From the NCBI GenBank assembly GCA_042867185.1, contig JBHZQV010000001.1, positions 310,001 to 374,000 of the forward strand: a stretch of 64,000 nucleotides of DNA, written 5' to 3'. The translations under genes were made by a program, and so were the position numbers. Position 1 is the stretch's first letter; every line of letters begins with the position of its first letter. Of this stretch, positions 48,583-56,142 are shown in pieces. Under the pieces are notes generated by a model. The model did not search any database. It saw nothing but the letters and a program-made list of their open reading frames with translations, and was not told the DNA's origin. The stretch comes from Xylophilus sp042867185. GTDB lineage: Bacteria > Pseudomonadota > Gammaproteobacteria > Burkholderiales > Burkholderiaceae_C.

Positions 48583-49416
48583 ATGAAGCAATACCTGGAT
48601 CTTTTGAATGACATCTTAGACAATGGGGTGGCAAAAGGTGACCGGACTGGCACGGGAACCACATCGGTCTTTGGTCGGCAAATCAGACATAATTTGTCCG
48701 GTGGCTTTCCTTTGCTCACCACCAAGAAACTCCACTTCAAAAGCATTGCCAATGAATTGATTTGGTTTCTAAGGGGGGATACAAACGTCGGGTGGCTCAA
48801 GGAGCATGGCGTTAGCATCTGGAATGAGTGGGCAACGGAAACTGGTGACCTGGGCCCTGTGTATGGCAGTCAATGGACGGCTTGGCCAACCAAGGATGGA
48901 GGCACGATCAATCAAATTGATTACGTCGTGGACGCACTCAAGAACAATCCGAACAGCCGCCGCATTCTTTTTCACGGTTGGAATCCTGAATACCTTCCAG
49001 ATGAAAATTTGAGTCCTCAGGACAATGCGAGACTGGGGAAGATGGCTCTTCCTCCCTGCCATCTGCTTTACCAGTTTTATGTGGCGAACGGGAGGCTTTC
49101 TGCACAGTTGTACATCAGAAGTTCAGACAGCTTCTTGGGGCTTCCTTACAACATCGCATCTCTCGCACTACTCACGCACATGCTGGCTCAGCAGTGCGAT
49201 CTGATTGCCCACGAAATCATCGTAAGCATCGGCGACTTGCATGCTTACTCAAACCACATGGACCAAATTCACACGCAGTTGAAGAGGGATGTGCGAGAGT
49301 TACCGAAGCTCACCATTGCGCGTAAGCCTGATTCGATTTACGACTATCGTTTTGAGGATTTTGTGATCGAAGGATACGACCCCCATCCACCCATTTCTGC
49401 TCCGATTGCGGTCTGA
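48583..49416 (+). CDS. thyA: Thymidylate synthase carried by the island
   Basis: A full 277-residue ThyA. Present are GDRTGTGTTSVFG, FPLLTTKK, IWFLRGDTN, catalytic Cys159 in LPPCHLLYQFYV, SSDSFLGLPYNIAS, GDLHAYSNH and the C-terminal APIAV. It is foreign: low GC and clearly different from the host remnant (for example AYSNHMDQIHTQL against IYSNHREQVALQL). It is the fifth gene of the recombinase operon and replaces the function lost when the island enters the host thyA. The codons over the att region differ from those of the host. Confidence 0.96.
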   Translation: MKQYLDLLNDILDNGVAKGDRTGTGTTSVFGRQIRHNLSGGFPLLTTKKLHFKSIANELIWFLRGDTNVGWLKEHGVSIWNEWATETGDLGPVYGSQWTAWPTKDGGTINQIDYVVDALKNNPNSRRILFHGWNPEYLPDENLSPQDNARLGKMALPPCHLLYQFYVANGRLSAQLYIRSSDSFLGLPYNIASLALLTHMLAQQCDLIAHEIIVSIGDLHAYSNHMDQIHTQLKRDVRELPKLTIARKPDSIYDYRFEDFVIEGYDPHPPISAPIAV

Positions 49417-49971
49417 GACGGCACCCGCCATGACTCGCTTCTTCGGAGCGAAAGTGAATAAGCGACGGCTCTTATGGCGTCTTGAACCGATTCGACTCAA
49501 GGCGAGACAGCCGAGGCCGGGGCTCATCGCCTTTCTTGCGCTCATGTCGGTGCGTTTGGGCGAGCGATCAGTCCAGGTTAGTTCGGCAAAAATCCGTTTT
49601 TAAACGTGCTGTTTGCACGACTGGACTTCCGCCTTGGGCTCCGAGCAGCGGCTGTGAGGGGTCCGATGACGGCTAAGCAGCGATTGCTGCCGGCGACCGT
49701 CGGCCGATCAGTGTCTGCTCTAGGCGGGGTAGCTGCCGTTTGCTGACGGCTGACGGCTTATTTCGGATGAACACCCCTACTGTGCGGCGTCGCCCACATC
49801 AACGTTCCTGACGTCGCCATTGCTGCCGGCGAGTGCGATGCTCCCTGCACCAGCTGCCCCAGGTGATGTAAATGTCGGGCAGGGTATGTTGCAAGTACGA
49901 CCTCTTCATGACTTGCCGAGTTGATGTTTGCCTTGTGATCTGAAAGCAGCCTCAACCGCATGCCGCGCCGT
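49417..49971. other. Non-coding stretch between thyA and the fluoride promoter
   Basis: About 550 bases without a convincing gene on either strand. A 14-base direct repeat ATTGCTGCCGGCGA occurs at 49683–49696 and 49819–49832. The mixed base composition looks like a patchwork, perhaps an old junction between the recombinase operon and the cargo. No att-like copy of the thyA target was seen. Confidence 0.5.
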
Positions 49972-50001
49972 TTTACTTTTTCCAGTCCATTTCGCTATAA
50001 T
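49972..50001 (+). promoter_or_regulatory. Sigma-70 promoter of the fluoride operon
   Basis: A perfect –10 TATAAT (49996–50001) with a weaker –35 TTTACT (49972–49977) at an 18-base spacing. Transcription would start near 50008, the first base of the riboswitch stem. Confidence 0.75.
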
Positions 50002-50007
50002 TTTTCG

Positions 50008-50098
50008 ACGGAGATGGCATTCCTTCCGTGAACCGCCCTGGCATCGCCCGGGGCTAATGATGCCTACAGACACCTGATCACATTACAGGGCTGTAGGC
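50008..50098 (+). promoter_or_regulatory. Fluoride riboswitch (crcB motif)
   Basis: The conserved blocks are in order: GGAGATGGCATTCC, then GTGAACCGCC, then CTAATGATGCCTAC (aptamer about 50008–50069), matching the crcB-motif consensus. The flanks ACGGA and TTCCGT close a stem. The 3' strand of the aptamer, GCCTACAG (50062–50069), is the perfect complement of CTGTAGGC (50091–50098). This offers an alternative hairpin that would break the aptamer when fluoride is absent. No T-run follows it, so control may act on translation or by another route. It sits 57 bases before the CLC gene. Confidence 0.88.
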
Positions 50099-50154
50099 GT
50101 TCGCGCTCAGATTCTTTGCTTGGTCAGGCCGATTGATTCGTTTCCTTGACCCGC

Positions 50155-51492
50155 ATGAGCCGATTTAGACGACCTGAACAATTCGACCTGCTGCCGTACA
50201 TCGGCAAGTGGCTCGTGATTGCCTCCGTTGTGGCCTTCCTGGCCGGCAGCGCTTCCGCACTTTTCCTCTTCGCCCTCGACCGCGCCACGGCTTGGCGCGA
50301 AGCGCATCGTTGGATCATCTGGCTGTTGCCCCTCGCCGGTGGCGCCGTCGGCTGGGTGTACTTCAAGCTCGGCAAGCAGGTCGAGGCCGGCAACAACCTG
50401 CTGATCGACGAGATCCACGACCCGAAGAAGGTCGTGCCGCTGCGCATGGTCCCGCTCGTCCTGGGCGGCACCGTCATGTCACATCTCTTCGGCGCGTCCG
50501 TGGGTCGCGAGGGGACGGCGGTGCAGATGGGCGGCGCACTGGCGGACCAGCTCACGCACGTCTTTCGAATGCAGCCTGCCGATCGCCGCATCCTGCTGAT
50601 GGCGGGCATCAGCGCTGGCTTCGCCTCCGTGTTCGGGACCCCGCTGGCGGGGGCACTCTTCGGCCTCGAGGTGCTGGCCATAGGCCGGATGCGCTACGAC
50701 GCCCTATTTCCCTGCATGGTCGCTGGCATCGTGGCCGATCAGGTCGGCATGGCCTGGGGCGTGCACCACATGCACTACGCGATCGGAGAGGTGGTCGCGG
50801 TTACGCCTTGGAGCGTCGGAGCCGTCGTGATCGCTGGTGTGATTTTCGGTCTCGTCGGCCTCGTGTTTGCGACCGCGACGCACCAGCTCGGAGGGCTTGT
50901 CAAGCGATGGATCTTTTATCCGCCGCTGCGCCCGATGTTGGGCGGCATCGTGATCGCGCTCGCCCTCTGGGCTCTCGGCAGAGCGGGCTTCGATGCGCAT
51001 CGCTACATCGGGCTGGGCATTCCTAGCATCGTCAACGCCTTCCAGGAACCTTCGGCGCCGTGGGATTTTTTTGGCAAGCTGGCCTTCACCGTCACCTCGC
51101 TCGGCACAGGCTTCAAGGGCGGCGAGGTCACGCCGCTGTTCTACATCGGCGCGACCTTGGGCAACGTCCTGGCGCCCATGCTGCAGCTGCCCTTCGCCAT
51201 GCTCGCCGGCATCGGCTTTGTGGCCGTGTTCGCGGGCGCGGCCAACACGCCACTGGCCACCATCGTCATGGCAATCGAACTGTTTGGGCCGCAGATCGGA
51301 CCGCTCGCAGCCATCGGCTGCATCACCAGCTACCTCTGCTCCGGCCACACCGGCATCTACCACTCGCAGCGCGTCGGCCACATCAAACACCATGGCGGTC
51401 CCCCAGAGGAACTGCGTATCGCCGATGTCCCGCAATTCCGTAAAAAGCAGCAGACCCAGCACGTCTCCGCAACCAGAGATGACCGCTCATGA
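50155..51492 (+). CDS. CLC-family fluoride channel/antiporter (CLC-F type)
   Basis: Exports fluoride from the cytoplasm. The 445-residue polytopic protein keeps the gating-glutamate motif GREG (Glu119) followed by TAVQMGG. Where chloride CLCs have GSGIP it reads TVMSHLFG, with Met108, consistent with the CLC-F subgroup in which the filter serine is replaced by Met. The fluoride riboswitch directly upstream supports the assignment. The ATG at 50155 is chosen over a TTG three codons earlier. Its stop overlaps the next gene. Confidence 0.88.
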   Translation: MSRFRRPEQFDLLPYIGKWLVIASVVAFLAGSASALFLFALDRATAWREAHRWIIWLLPLAGGAVGWVYFKLGKQVEAGNNLLIDEIHDPKKVVPLRMVPLVLGGTVMSHLFGASVGREGTAVQMGGALADQLTHVFRMQPADRRILLMAGISAGFASVFGTPLAGALFGLEVLAIGRMRYDALFPCMVAGIVADQVGMAWGVHHMHYAIGEVVAVTPWSVGAVVIAGVIFGLVGLVFATATHQLGGLVKRWIFYPPLRPMLGGIVIALALWALGRAGFDAHRYIGLGIPSIVNAFQEPSAPWDFFGKLAFTVTSLGTGFKGGEVTPLFYIGATLGNVLAPMLQLPFAMLAGIGFVAVFAGAANTPLATIVMAIELFGPQIGPLAAIGCITSYLCSGHTGIYHSQRVGHIKHHGGPPEELRIADVPQFRKKQQTQHVSATRDDRS

Positions 51493-51917
51493 GTCGCGCT
51501 GAAAACTATCCGTCGACGGTGATGGCACTGCAGCTGTATTTCCCAGCCGGCAGCCATGCGAACCCAACCCGTATCTGGTATCACCTGAGCGTTCCAGGGT
51601 TTGCGCAGCAACTGTTGGTCTCGGCAAAGCGCGCGCACCTGCAGTCGGCGCTGCTCTACCACGTCACATCGGACCACCTCAAACGAGAGCGCGTGACACA
51701 TCACCAGATCGACGGCTCCCACATGCTGCATCCGCAGTGCCTGGAGCTGATCGACACCGAAATGCAGCTACGGGCGTTCATCTGCCACGCGCAGCGCGTC
51801 CGCCCCGGCAAGCATCGCCAATCCTTGCCCAAAAACCCTCGGCAGGCGGACATCGCTCAGTTCCGGCGCAAGCAGAAGCAGGAGAAGCAGGACGTCGTTT
51901 TGCAGGAGACGAAGTAA
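51489..51917 (+). CDS. Diverged DUF190-like protein, copy 1
   Basis: A 142-residue protein. LQLYFPAG at the start, ALLYHVTSDHL in the middle and HPQCLELIDTE follow the layout of DUF190 proteins (PII-like fold) but without the usual G-rich loop. It is a paralogue of the next gene, with about half the core residues identical. The C-terminal 35 residues are highly basic and charged. It starts inside the CLC stop codon. Function unknown; context suggests fluoride response. Confidence 0.65.
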   Translation: MSRAENYPSTVMALQLYFPAGSHANPTRIWYHLSVPGFAQQLLVSAKRAHLQSALLYHVTSDHLKRERVTHHQIDGSHMLHPQCLELIDTEMQLRAFICHAQRVRPGKHRQSLPKNPRQADIAQFRRKQKQEKQDVVLQETK

Positions 51918-52357
51918 TGACGACTCAGGCCTCCACTCCTACGTACGACCTGACCGTTTTGCGTCTGTACTTTCCCGCCAACAGCCGCGCCAAGGCCACG
52001 CGTTTCTGGCACCGATTGGGCGCGCCCGCGCTGGCGCAGCATCTGTTGGAGGTTGCTCGTCGCTCGGGCATTCAGCAAGCCTTGCTGTACCCCATCGGAT
52101 CGGGCTACCTGCCAGGGGAGCGGCTCACGCACCACCACCTTGAAGGCCATGCTTTGCGACATCCGCAATGTCTGGAGTTGCTTGACTCTGAAACTCGGCT
52201 TCGGACCTTCATGCAGGAGCACGCGGAGGAGTTGGGCAAGGTGCGGGCCGTTCTTTTCGCTTGCGAGCTTCCAATGACCGACGGCGAGTCGGAGTCGCCA
52301 ACCAACGCCCAATCGTGCCGACCGCCAGTGCCGCCATCAACGGCACGTGGCTCATGA
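51917..52357 (+). CDS. Diverged DUF190-like protein, copy 2
   Basis: A 146-residue protein paralogous to the preceding one (LRLYFPANS, QALLYPIGSGYL, HPQCLELLDSE). The start ATG shares its A with the upstream TAA. The tail after residue 115 is Pro/Ser-rich and looks disordered. Tandem duplication followed by divergence is the simplest origin. Confidence 0.65.
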   Translation: MTTQASTPTYDLTVLRLYFPANSRAKATRFWHRLGAPALAQHLLEVARRSGIQQALLYPIGSGYLPGERLTHHHLEGHALRHPQCLELLDSETRLRTFMQEHAEELGKVRAVLFACELPMTDGESESPTNAQSCRPPVPPSTARGS

Positions 52358-52414
52358 GAGTGCCAGTCACGGCATCGGTTTCTCTTTTTCGTTCACGCTC
52401 ACCAGGAGTTCATC

Positions 52415-52774
52415 ATGAAGGGTTTCCAGATCACGTTCTTTGCCGAGCAGGAACATCGACACGACCACACCCCCATGGGAGACTGGCTTTTGCAATTTGC
52501 CAAAGACAACGGTGCGTTGGGCGGAAGCTTGATGGGCGCGGCTACGGGTTTCGGATCCGCCGGAAAAATGCATTCCACTCACTTTTTCGAACTGGCCCAG
52601 CAGCCTGTGGCGGTGACCGTATCGGCCACGGAAGAGGTCGCCGAACGACTGCTTGCAGCGATTGCGCTTGAGCCGGTCACGGTGTTCTACATCCAGGTGC
52701 CAATGGTCTACGGGCGGATCGGCAAAGCAACGCCGCCCGCGTTGGCCGGTGATGCCACTGATGCCGGCGATTGA
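52415..52774 (+). CDS. DUF190 protein
   Basis: A 119-residue protein with the usual DUF190 features: ITFFAEQEHRHDH, GSLMGAATGFGSAGKMHS and VTVFYIQVPMVYG. DUF190 proteins have a PII-like fold and often sit next to crcB or other fluoride genes; their role is not established. It is the third member of the family in a row here. AGGAG lies before the ATG. Confidence 0.8.
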   Translation: MKGFQITFFAEQEHRHDHTPMGDWLLQFAKDNGALGGSLMGAATGFGSAGKMHSTHFFELAQQPVAVTVSATEEVAERLLAAIALEPVTVFYIQVPMVYGRIGKATPPALAGDATDAGD

Positions 52775-52809
52775 CCGCAGCGTTGACCTTCGCCGAGGAC
52801 CGTTTACGA

Positions 52810-53424
52810 ATGACTGTCGACAACTGCTTGCTGGCGATCTCCGGTCTTGCGTCGCCGTTCGGCGGTCCGTTCGATCTGGCCTTGAACGCCGGCGAATGTG
52901 TCTGCGTGCTCGGCAGATCAGGATCGGGCAAGAGCGTCCTGCTGCGCCTGATCGCCGACATGGACCCCGGCACCGGCGGCGTGAACCTGGCCGGGAAACG
53001 CCGGGAGACGTTTGCAGCGCCGGCGTGGCGAGGTCGTGTGATCTACCAGTCAGCCGAACCCGCTTGGTGGGCGTCAACGCCGGCAGCCCACTTTCCGTCT
53101 GCCGCGTCGAGCCGGGTCGCCGAACTGATGGCGGCGCTCGGGCTGAGCCCGGACCTGCTGGACGCCGACATCGCACGCCTTTCGACCGGCGAGCGTCAAC
53201 GCCTGGCGCTCGTCCGCTCGATGGTGCGGGAGCCCGACGTGCTGCTGCTCGACGAGCCTTCGGCCTCGCTCGACGGCGCCTCCACGCTGGCGATGGAATC
53301 CCTGCTTCTGCAACAGCTCCGCTCCGGCCTCGGCATCGTGATGGTGACGCACTCGCGTGAGCAGGCTGTGCGGATGAGCCATCGCCACTTCGAGATGCGC
53401 GACGGCAAGCTGCACGCGCCATGA
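52810..53424 (+). CDS. ABC transporter ATP-binding protein, FetA-like
   Basis: A 204-residue ATPase. Walker A GRSGSGKS, signature LSTGERQRLALVRSM and Walker B VLLLDEPSASLD are clear. It pairs with the FetB-like permease that overlaps its stop. A TTG at 52771 overlapping the DUF190 stop is a possible earlier start. FetAB of E. coli exports iron, but in this fluoride-controlled operon the substrate may differ. Confidence 0.8.
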   Translation: MTVDNCLLAISGLASPFGGPFDLALNAGECVCVLGRSGSGKSVLLRLIADMDPGTGGVNLAGKRRETFAAPAWRGRVIYQSAEPAWWASTPAAHFPSAASSRVAELMAALGLSPDLLDADIARLSTGERQRLALVRSMVREPDVLLLDEPSASLDGASTLAMESLLLQQLRSGLGIVMVTHSREQAVRMSHRHFEMRDGKLHAP

Positions 53425-54212
53425 GCACCATCCATCTTCACGCCACGGACGTGGCGCTCGCCACGTTGCTGGTGCTGATCAACGCCCTGGCGTCCGTGCT
53501 CCTGCACCTGCAGTTGCATCGGCAGGTGCTCTGGGCCGCTACCCGCATGGTCGTCCAGCTCCTGCTGGTCGGCCTGGTGCTGCGCTTCGTGTTCCAGGCG
53601 GCGTCGCCGGCGGCCACTCTCGGGATCGTCGCGCTCATGCTGCTGGCGGCCGCGCGCGAAGTCGCAGTGCGTCCAACTCGGCGTCTCAAGGGTGCCGGGA
53701 GTCACCGCATCGCGGCGGTGGTCGTCGGCTTCTCGAGCATCGCCACCGTGTTGCTCGCATTGATGACGGCGATCCGCCCGCAGCCCTGGTACGACCCGCG
53801 CTACGCCATCCCGCTGATGGGCATCGTGCTCGGCAGTGTGCTCAATTCGGCCAGCCTGGGTCTCGACAGCTTCTTCGAAGGCATCAGCACCGGGCGCCCG
53901 GCGATCGAGGCGCAGCTGGCGCTCGGCGCCAGCATCCACCAAGCGCTGGCCGCACCGATCCGCCATGCGATCCGCCGCGGGATGATTCCGATCATCAACC
54001 AGATGTCGGCCGCGGGTGTCATCACGCTGCCCGGCATCATGACGGGGCAGTTGCTGGCCGGCATGGATCCACTCGAGGCCGTGAAATACCAGATCCTGCT
54101 GCTTTTCCTGCTCACAGGCGCCGGCGGTCTCGCGTCGGCGGGCGCGGTCTATCTGGCGGCGAGGGCCGTCACCGACGACCGACAGCGCCTGCGCGCAGAT
54201 CGACTGAAGTAA
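53421..54212 (+). CDS. ABC transporter permease, FetB / UPF0014 family
   Basis: A 263-residue membrane protein with about seven hydrophobic segments. Family marks are RYAIPLMGIVLGSVLNSASL and the loop LPGIMTGQLLAGMDPLEAVKYQ. It overlaps the ATPase gene by four bases, so the two form one transporter. It lies inside the riboswitch-led gene run. Confidence 0.85.
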   Translation: MSTIHLHATDVALATLLVLINALASVLLHLQLHRQVLWAATRMVVQLLLVGLVLRFVFQAASPAATLGIVALMLLAAAREVAVRPTRRLKGAGSHRIAAVVVGFSSIATVLLALMTAIRPQPWYDPRYAIPLMGIVLGSVLNSASLGLDSFFEGISTGRPAIEAQLALGASIHQALAAPIRHAIRRGMIPIINQMSAAGVITLPGIMTGQLLAGMDPLEAVKYQILLLFLLTGAGGLASAGAVYLAARAVTDDRQRLRADRLK

Positions 54213-54370
54213 CACTCAGATCATGTTTCAAAAATCCCGAATCTAAAGAAGATCATGAACAGGCACCTTGCTTGCGCGCTCGTTTGGGCATCGACGCTGC
54301 ATCTGCGACGTTCGATGGCCCGGCTGAGAACACCCACGCCACTGGATCCGCATGCCGACAGGCAGGGCAA

Positions 54371-55123
54371 TTGAACGTGTCGGCGCCACGATCGCAGGTG
54401 CAACTGCTGCTCATCCGACACGGTGAGTCCGAATGGAACCTGGCACAGCGTTTCACCGGCTGGGCCGACGTGGGCCTCACGCCGCGGGGTGTGCGTCAGA
54501 TGCAGGAGGCCGGCCGTGCGATTCGGCGGTCAGGTCTGGTCGTCGACCGCGTCTTCTCCTCGATGCTGGTCCGTTGCGTACGGTCTGTCGACTGCTTGCT
54601 GCTCGCAGCGGGAAGTCCATCGGCGCCACGCACAGCCGACTGGCGGTTGAACGAGCGGCACTATGGTGCATTGACGGGGTCATCCAAGGCCGAAGCCATC
54701 GCGCGGTACGGTGCCGATCAGGTGCAAGCTTGGCGCAGGTCGTACCGCGCGGTACCGCCGCCGTGGACTCAGGACGATGTCGGTCGGGTGGCGACGGATC
54801 CATCGATGGAACCACCCTGCGCAGGGCTGGAACCCCTGCCCTTGGCGGAATCACTCGCGCAAACCGTTCTGCGGGTGACCGCGCTCTGGCAGGAACTGAT
54901 CGAACCATCATTGGCGTTGGCCCAAACGGTAGCTGTCGTCGGTCATGGCAACAGCCTGCGGGCGCTGGTGATGCAGCTTGAAGAACTCAGTGAACAAGCG
55001 GTCTCGTGCCTGGAGATCGCCAACGGCGAAATGCGTGCCTATGAGTCAGGCGCTGGTCGCACACTGCATCTGCAATGCATCTGGCAGCCATCTGCGCTGG
55101 CGCCCATCTCAAAAATTCTTTGA
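54371..55123 (+). CDS. gpmA: 2,3-bisphosphoglycerate-dependent phosphoglycerate mutase-like
   Basis: A 250-residue histidine phosphatase-fold protein. RHGESEWN carries the catalytic His, and LNERHYGALTG and GHGNSLRAL are as in GpmA. Position SSMLVRCVRS replaces the usual TSVLKRA. The TTG at 54371 has AGGCAGGG upstream and gives the normal length; a GTG six bases later is possible, and a 39-codon frame from 54255 ends on this start. Fluoride inhibits enolase, the next glycolytic enzyme, so an extra mutase could ease that block. This is inferred from context. Confidence 0.8.
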   Translation: MNVSAPRSQVQLLLIRHGESEWNLAQRFTGWADVGLTPRGVRQMQEAGRAIRRSGLVVDRVFSSMLVRCVRSVDCLLLAAGSPSAPRTADWRLNERHYGALTGSSKAEAIARYGADQVQAWRRSYRAVPPPWTQDDVGRVATDPSMEPPCAGLEPLPLAESLAQTVLRVTALWQELIEPSLALAQTVAVVGHGNSLRALVMQLEELSEQAVSCLEIANGEMRAYESGAGRTLHLQCIWQPSALAPISKIL

Positions 55124-55129
55124 GACAGC

Positions 55130-55155
55130 GGAATAAACGCAGGCGGCCAAGCGTC
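55130..55155 (+). promoter_or_regulatory. ECF-type promoter of the sigma operon
   Basis: GGAATA (55130–55135), a 16-base spacer, then CGTC (55152–55155). This is the classic ECF layout and is repeated at 62945–62920 on the other strand. A 7-base inverted repeat TCTCAAA/TTTGAGA (55107–55125) lies just upstream, at the end of the mutase gene. Confidence 0.7.
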
Positions 55156-55202
55156 TGTCTGGATGTCAACTCTGACCAATTCCATCTTCCACAGGACTTC
55201 CC

Positions 55203-55580
55203 ATGAAATCTTCCCTTCTGCCCACCCTGATTCTTGCGCTCGCCGCGCTCGCCTCTGGCGCCGCTATGGCCGCCGCTCCTGTCAAGACAGCCGGCGGCAT
55301 GCTGGTCAACACCAGCGGCATGACGCTCTACACCTTCGACAACGACACGGCGGGCAGCGGCAAGAGTGCCTGCAACGGCCCGTGCGCCGGACTGTGGCCA
55401 CCGGTGATGGCAGAAGCGGACGCGAAGCCCGAAGGCGACATGACCATCGTTGTGCGCGACGACGGCACCAAGCAGTGGGCCTACAAGGGCAAGCCGGTGT
55501 ACCTGTACAAGTCCGACATGAAGGTCGGCGACATGACTGGCGACAACTTCAAGAACGTCTGGCACGTCATCAAGCCCTGA
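55203..55580 (+). CDS. Secreted COG4315-type small protein
   Basis: A 125-residue exported protein. The signal peptide ends near MAAA (residue 23). The mature part contains two motifs of the Y-x-(F/W/Y)-x-x-D kind, LYTFDND and LYLYKSD, and a CNGPCAGLWPP pair of cysteines. Proteins of this family are often cotranscribed with ECF sigma factors and may bind metal or haem; the function is not settled. It is the first gene behind the ECF promoter. Confidence 0.8.
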   Translation: MKSSLLPTLILALAALASGAAMAAAPVKTAGGMLVNTSGMTLYTFDNDTAGSGKSACNGPCAGLWPPVMAEADAKPEGDMTIVVRDDGTKQWAYKGKPVYLYKSDMKVGDMTGDNFKNVWHVIKP

Positions 55581-55616
55581 CCGACCAGAACGGAAGAGAG
55601 CACGACGCTTCATCCC

Positions 55617-56141
55617 ATGCGCGCACAGGACGAAGCCTCGATCGTCGCCTGCATTCCCAGCCTGCGCCGTTACGCGCGCGGGCTGGTGGCAGACACCGAG
55701 CGAGCTGACGACCTGGTGCAGGACACGCTGGAACGGGCTTGGAGTCGGTTCTCGCTTTGGCAGAAACGCGGCGACATCCGCGCCTGGATGTTCGGCATCA
55801 TGCACAACCACTTCATCGACGGTGTACGCGCCAAGGGCAGGCGACCCGAGGACAGCGCGGGCGACGACCTGCCCGAAATCCCACAACGAGCCAGCCAGTC
55901 CGACGGCATCGAGGTCCGCGACCTGGACCGCGTCCTGCAGCGGCTGCCCGTGGAGCAACGCGAGGTGCTGCTGCTCATCGCAGTCGAAGAAATGAGCTAT
56001 GCAGAAGCCGCCACCGCGCTCGGCGTGCCCATCGGCACGGTGATGTCCCGCCTGGCGCGCGGCCGTGACAAGCTGCGACAGGAACTGCAAGGCCGCGCGC
56101 CATCAGCCCAAGTTGCCGCGCCCCTGCGCAGGATCAAGTGA
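55617..56141 (+). CDS. ECF RNA polymerase sigma factor
   Basis: A 174-residue sigma-70 family ECF factor. Region 2 reads ERADDLVQDTLERAW and region 4 reads EEMSYAEAATALGVPIGTVMSRL. There is no region 3 and no C-terminal extension. It is followed after one base by its anti-sigma gene. It probably drives its own operon and the beta-propeller gene at 62891, both of which carry the same promoter type. Confidence 0.9.
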   Translation: MRAQDEASIVACIPSLRRYARGLVADTERADDLVQDTLERAWSRFSLWQKRGDIRAWMFGIMHNHFIDGVRAKGRRPEDSAGDDLPEIPQRASQSDGIEVRDLDRVLQRLPVEQREVLLLIAVEEMSYAEAATALGVPIGTVMSRLARGRDKLRQELQGRAPSAQVAAPLRRIK

Positions 56142-56142
56142 C

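Noticed and set aside
54255..54374. 39-codon open frame before the phosphoglycerate mutase
   Set aside because: No family resemblance and ordinary composition. It may only be a leader, so it is mentioned with the mutase and not called as a gene.
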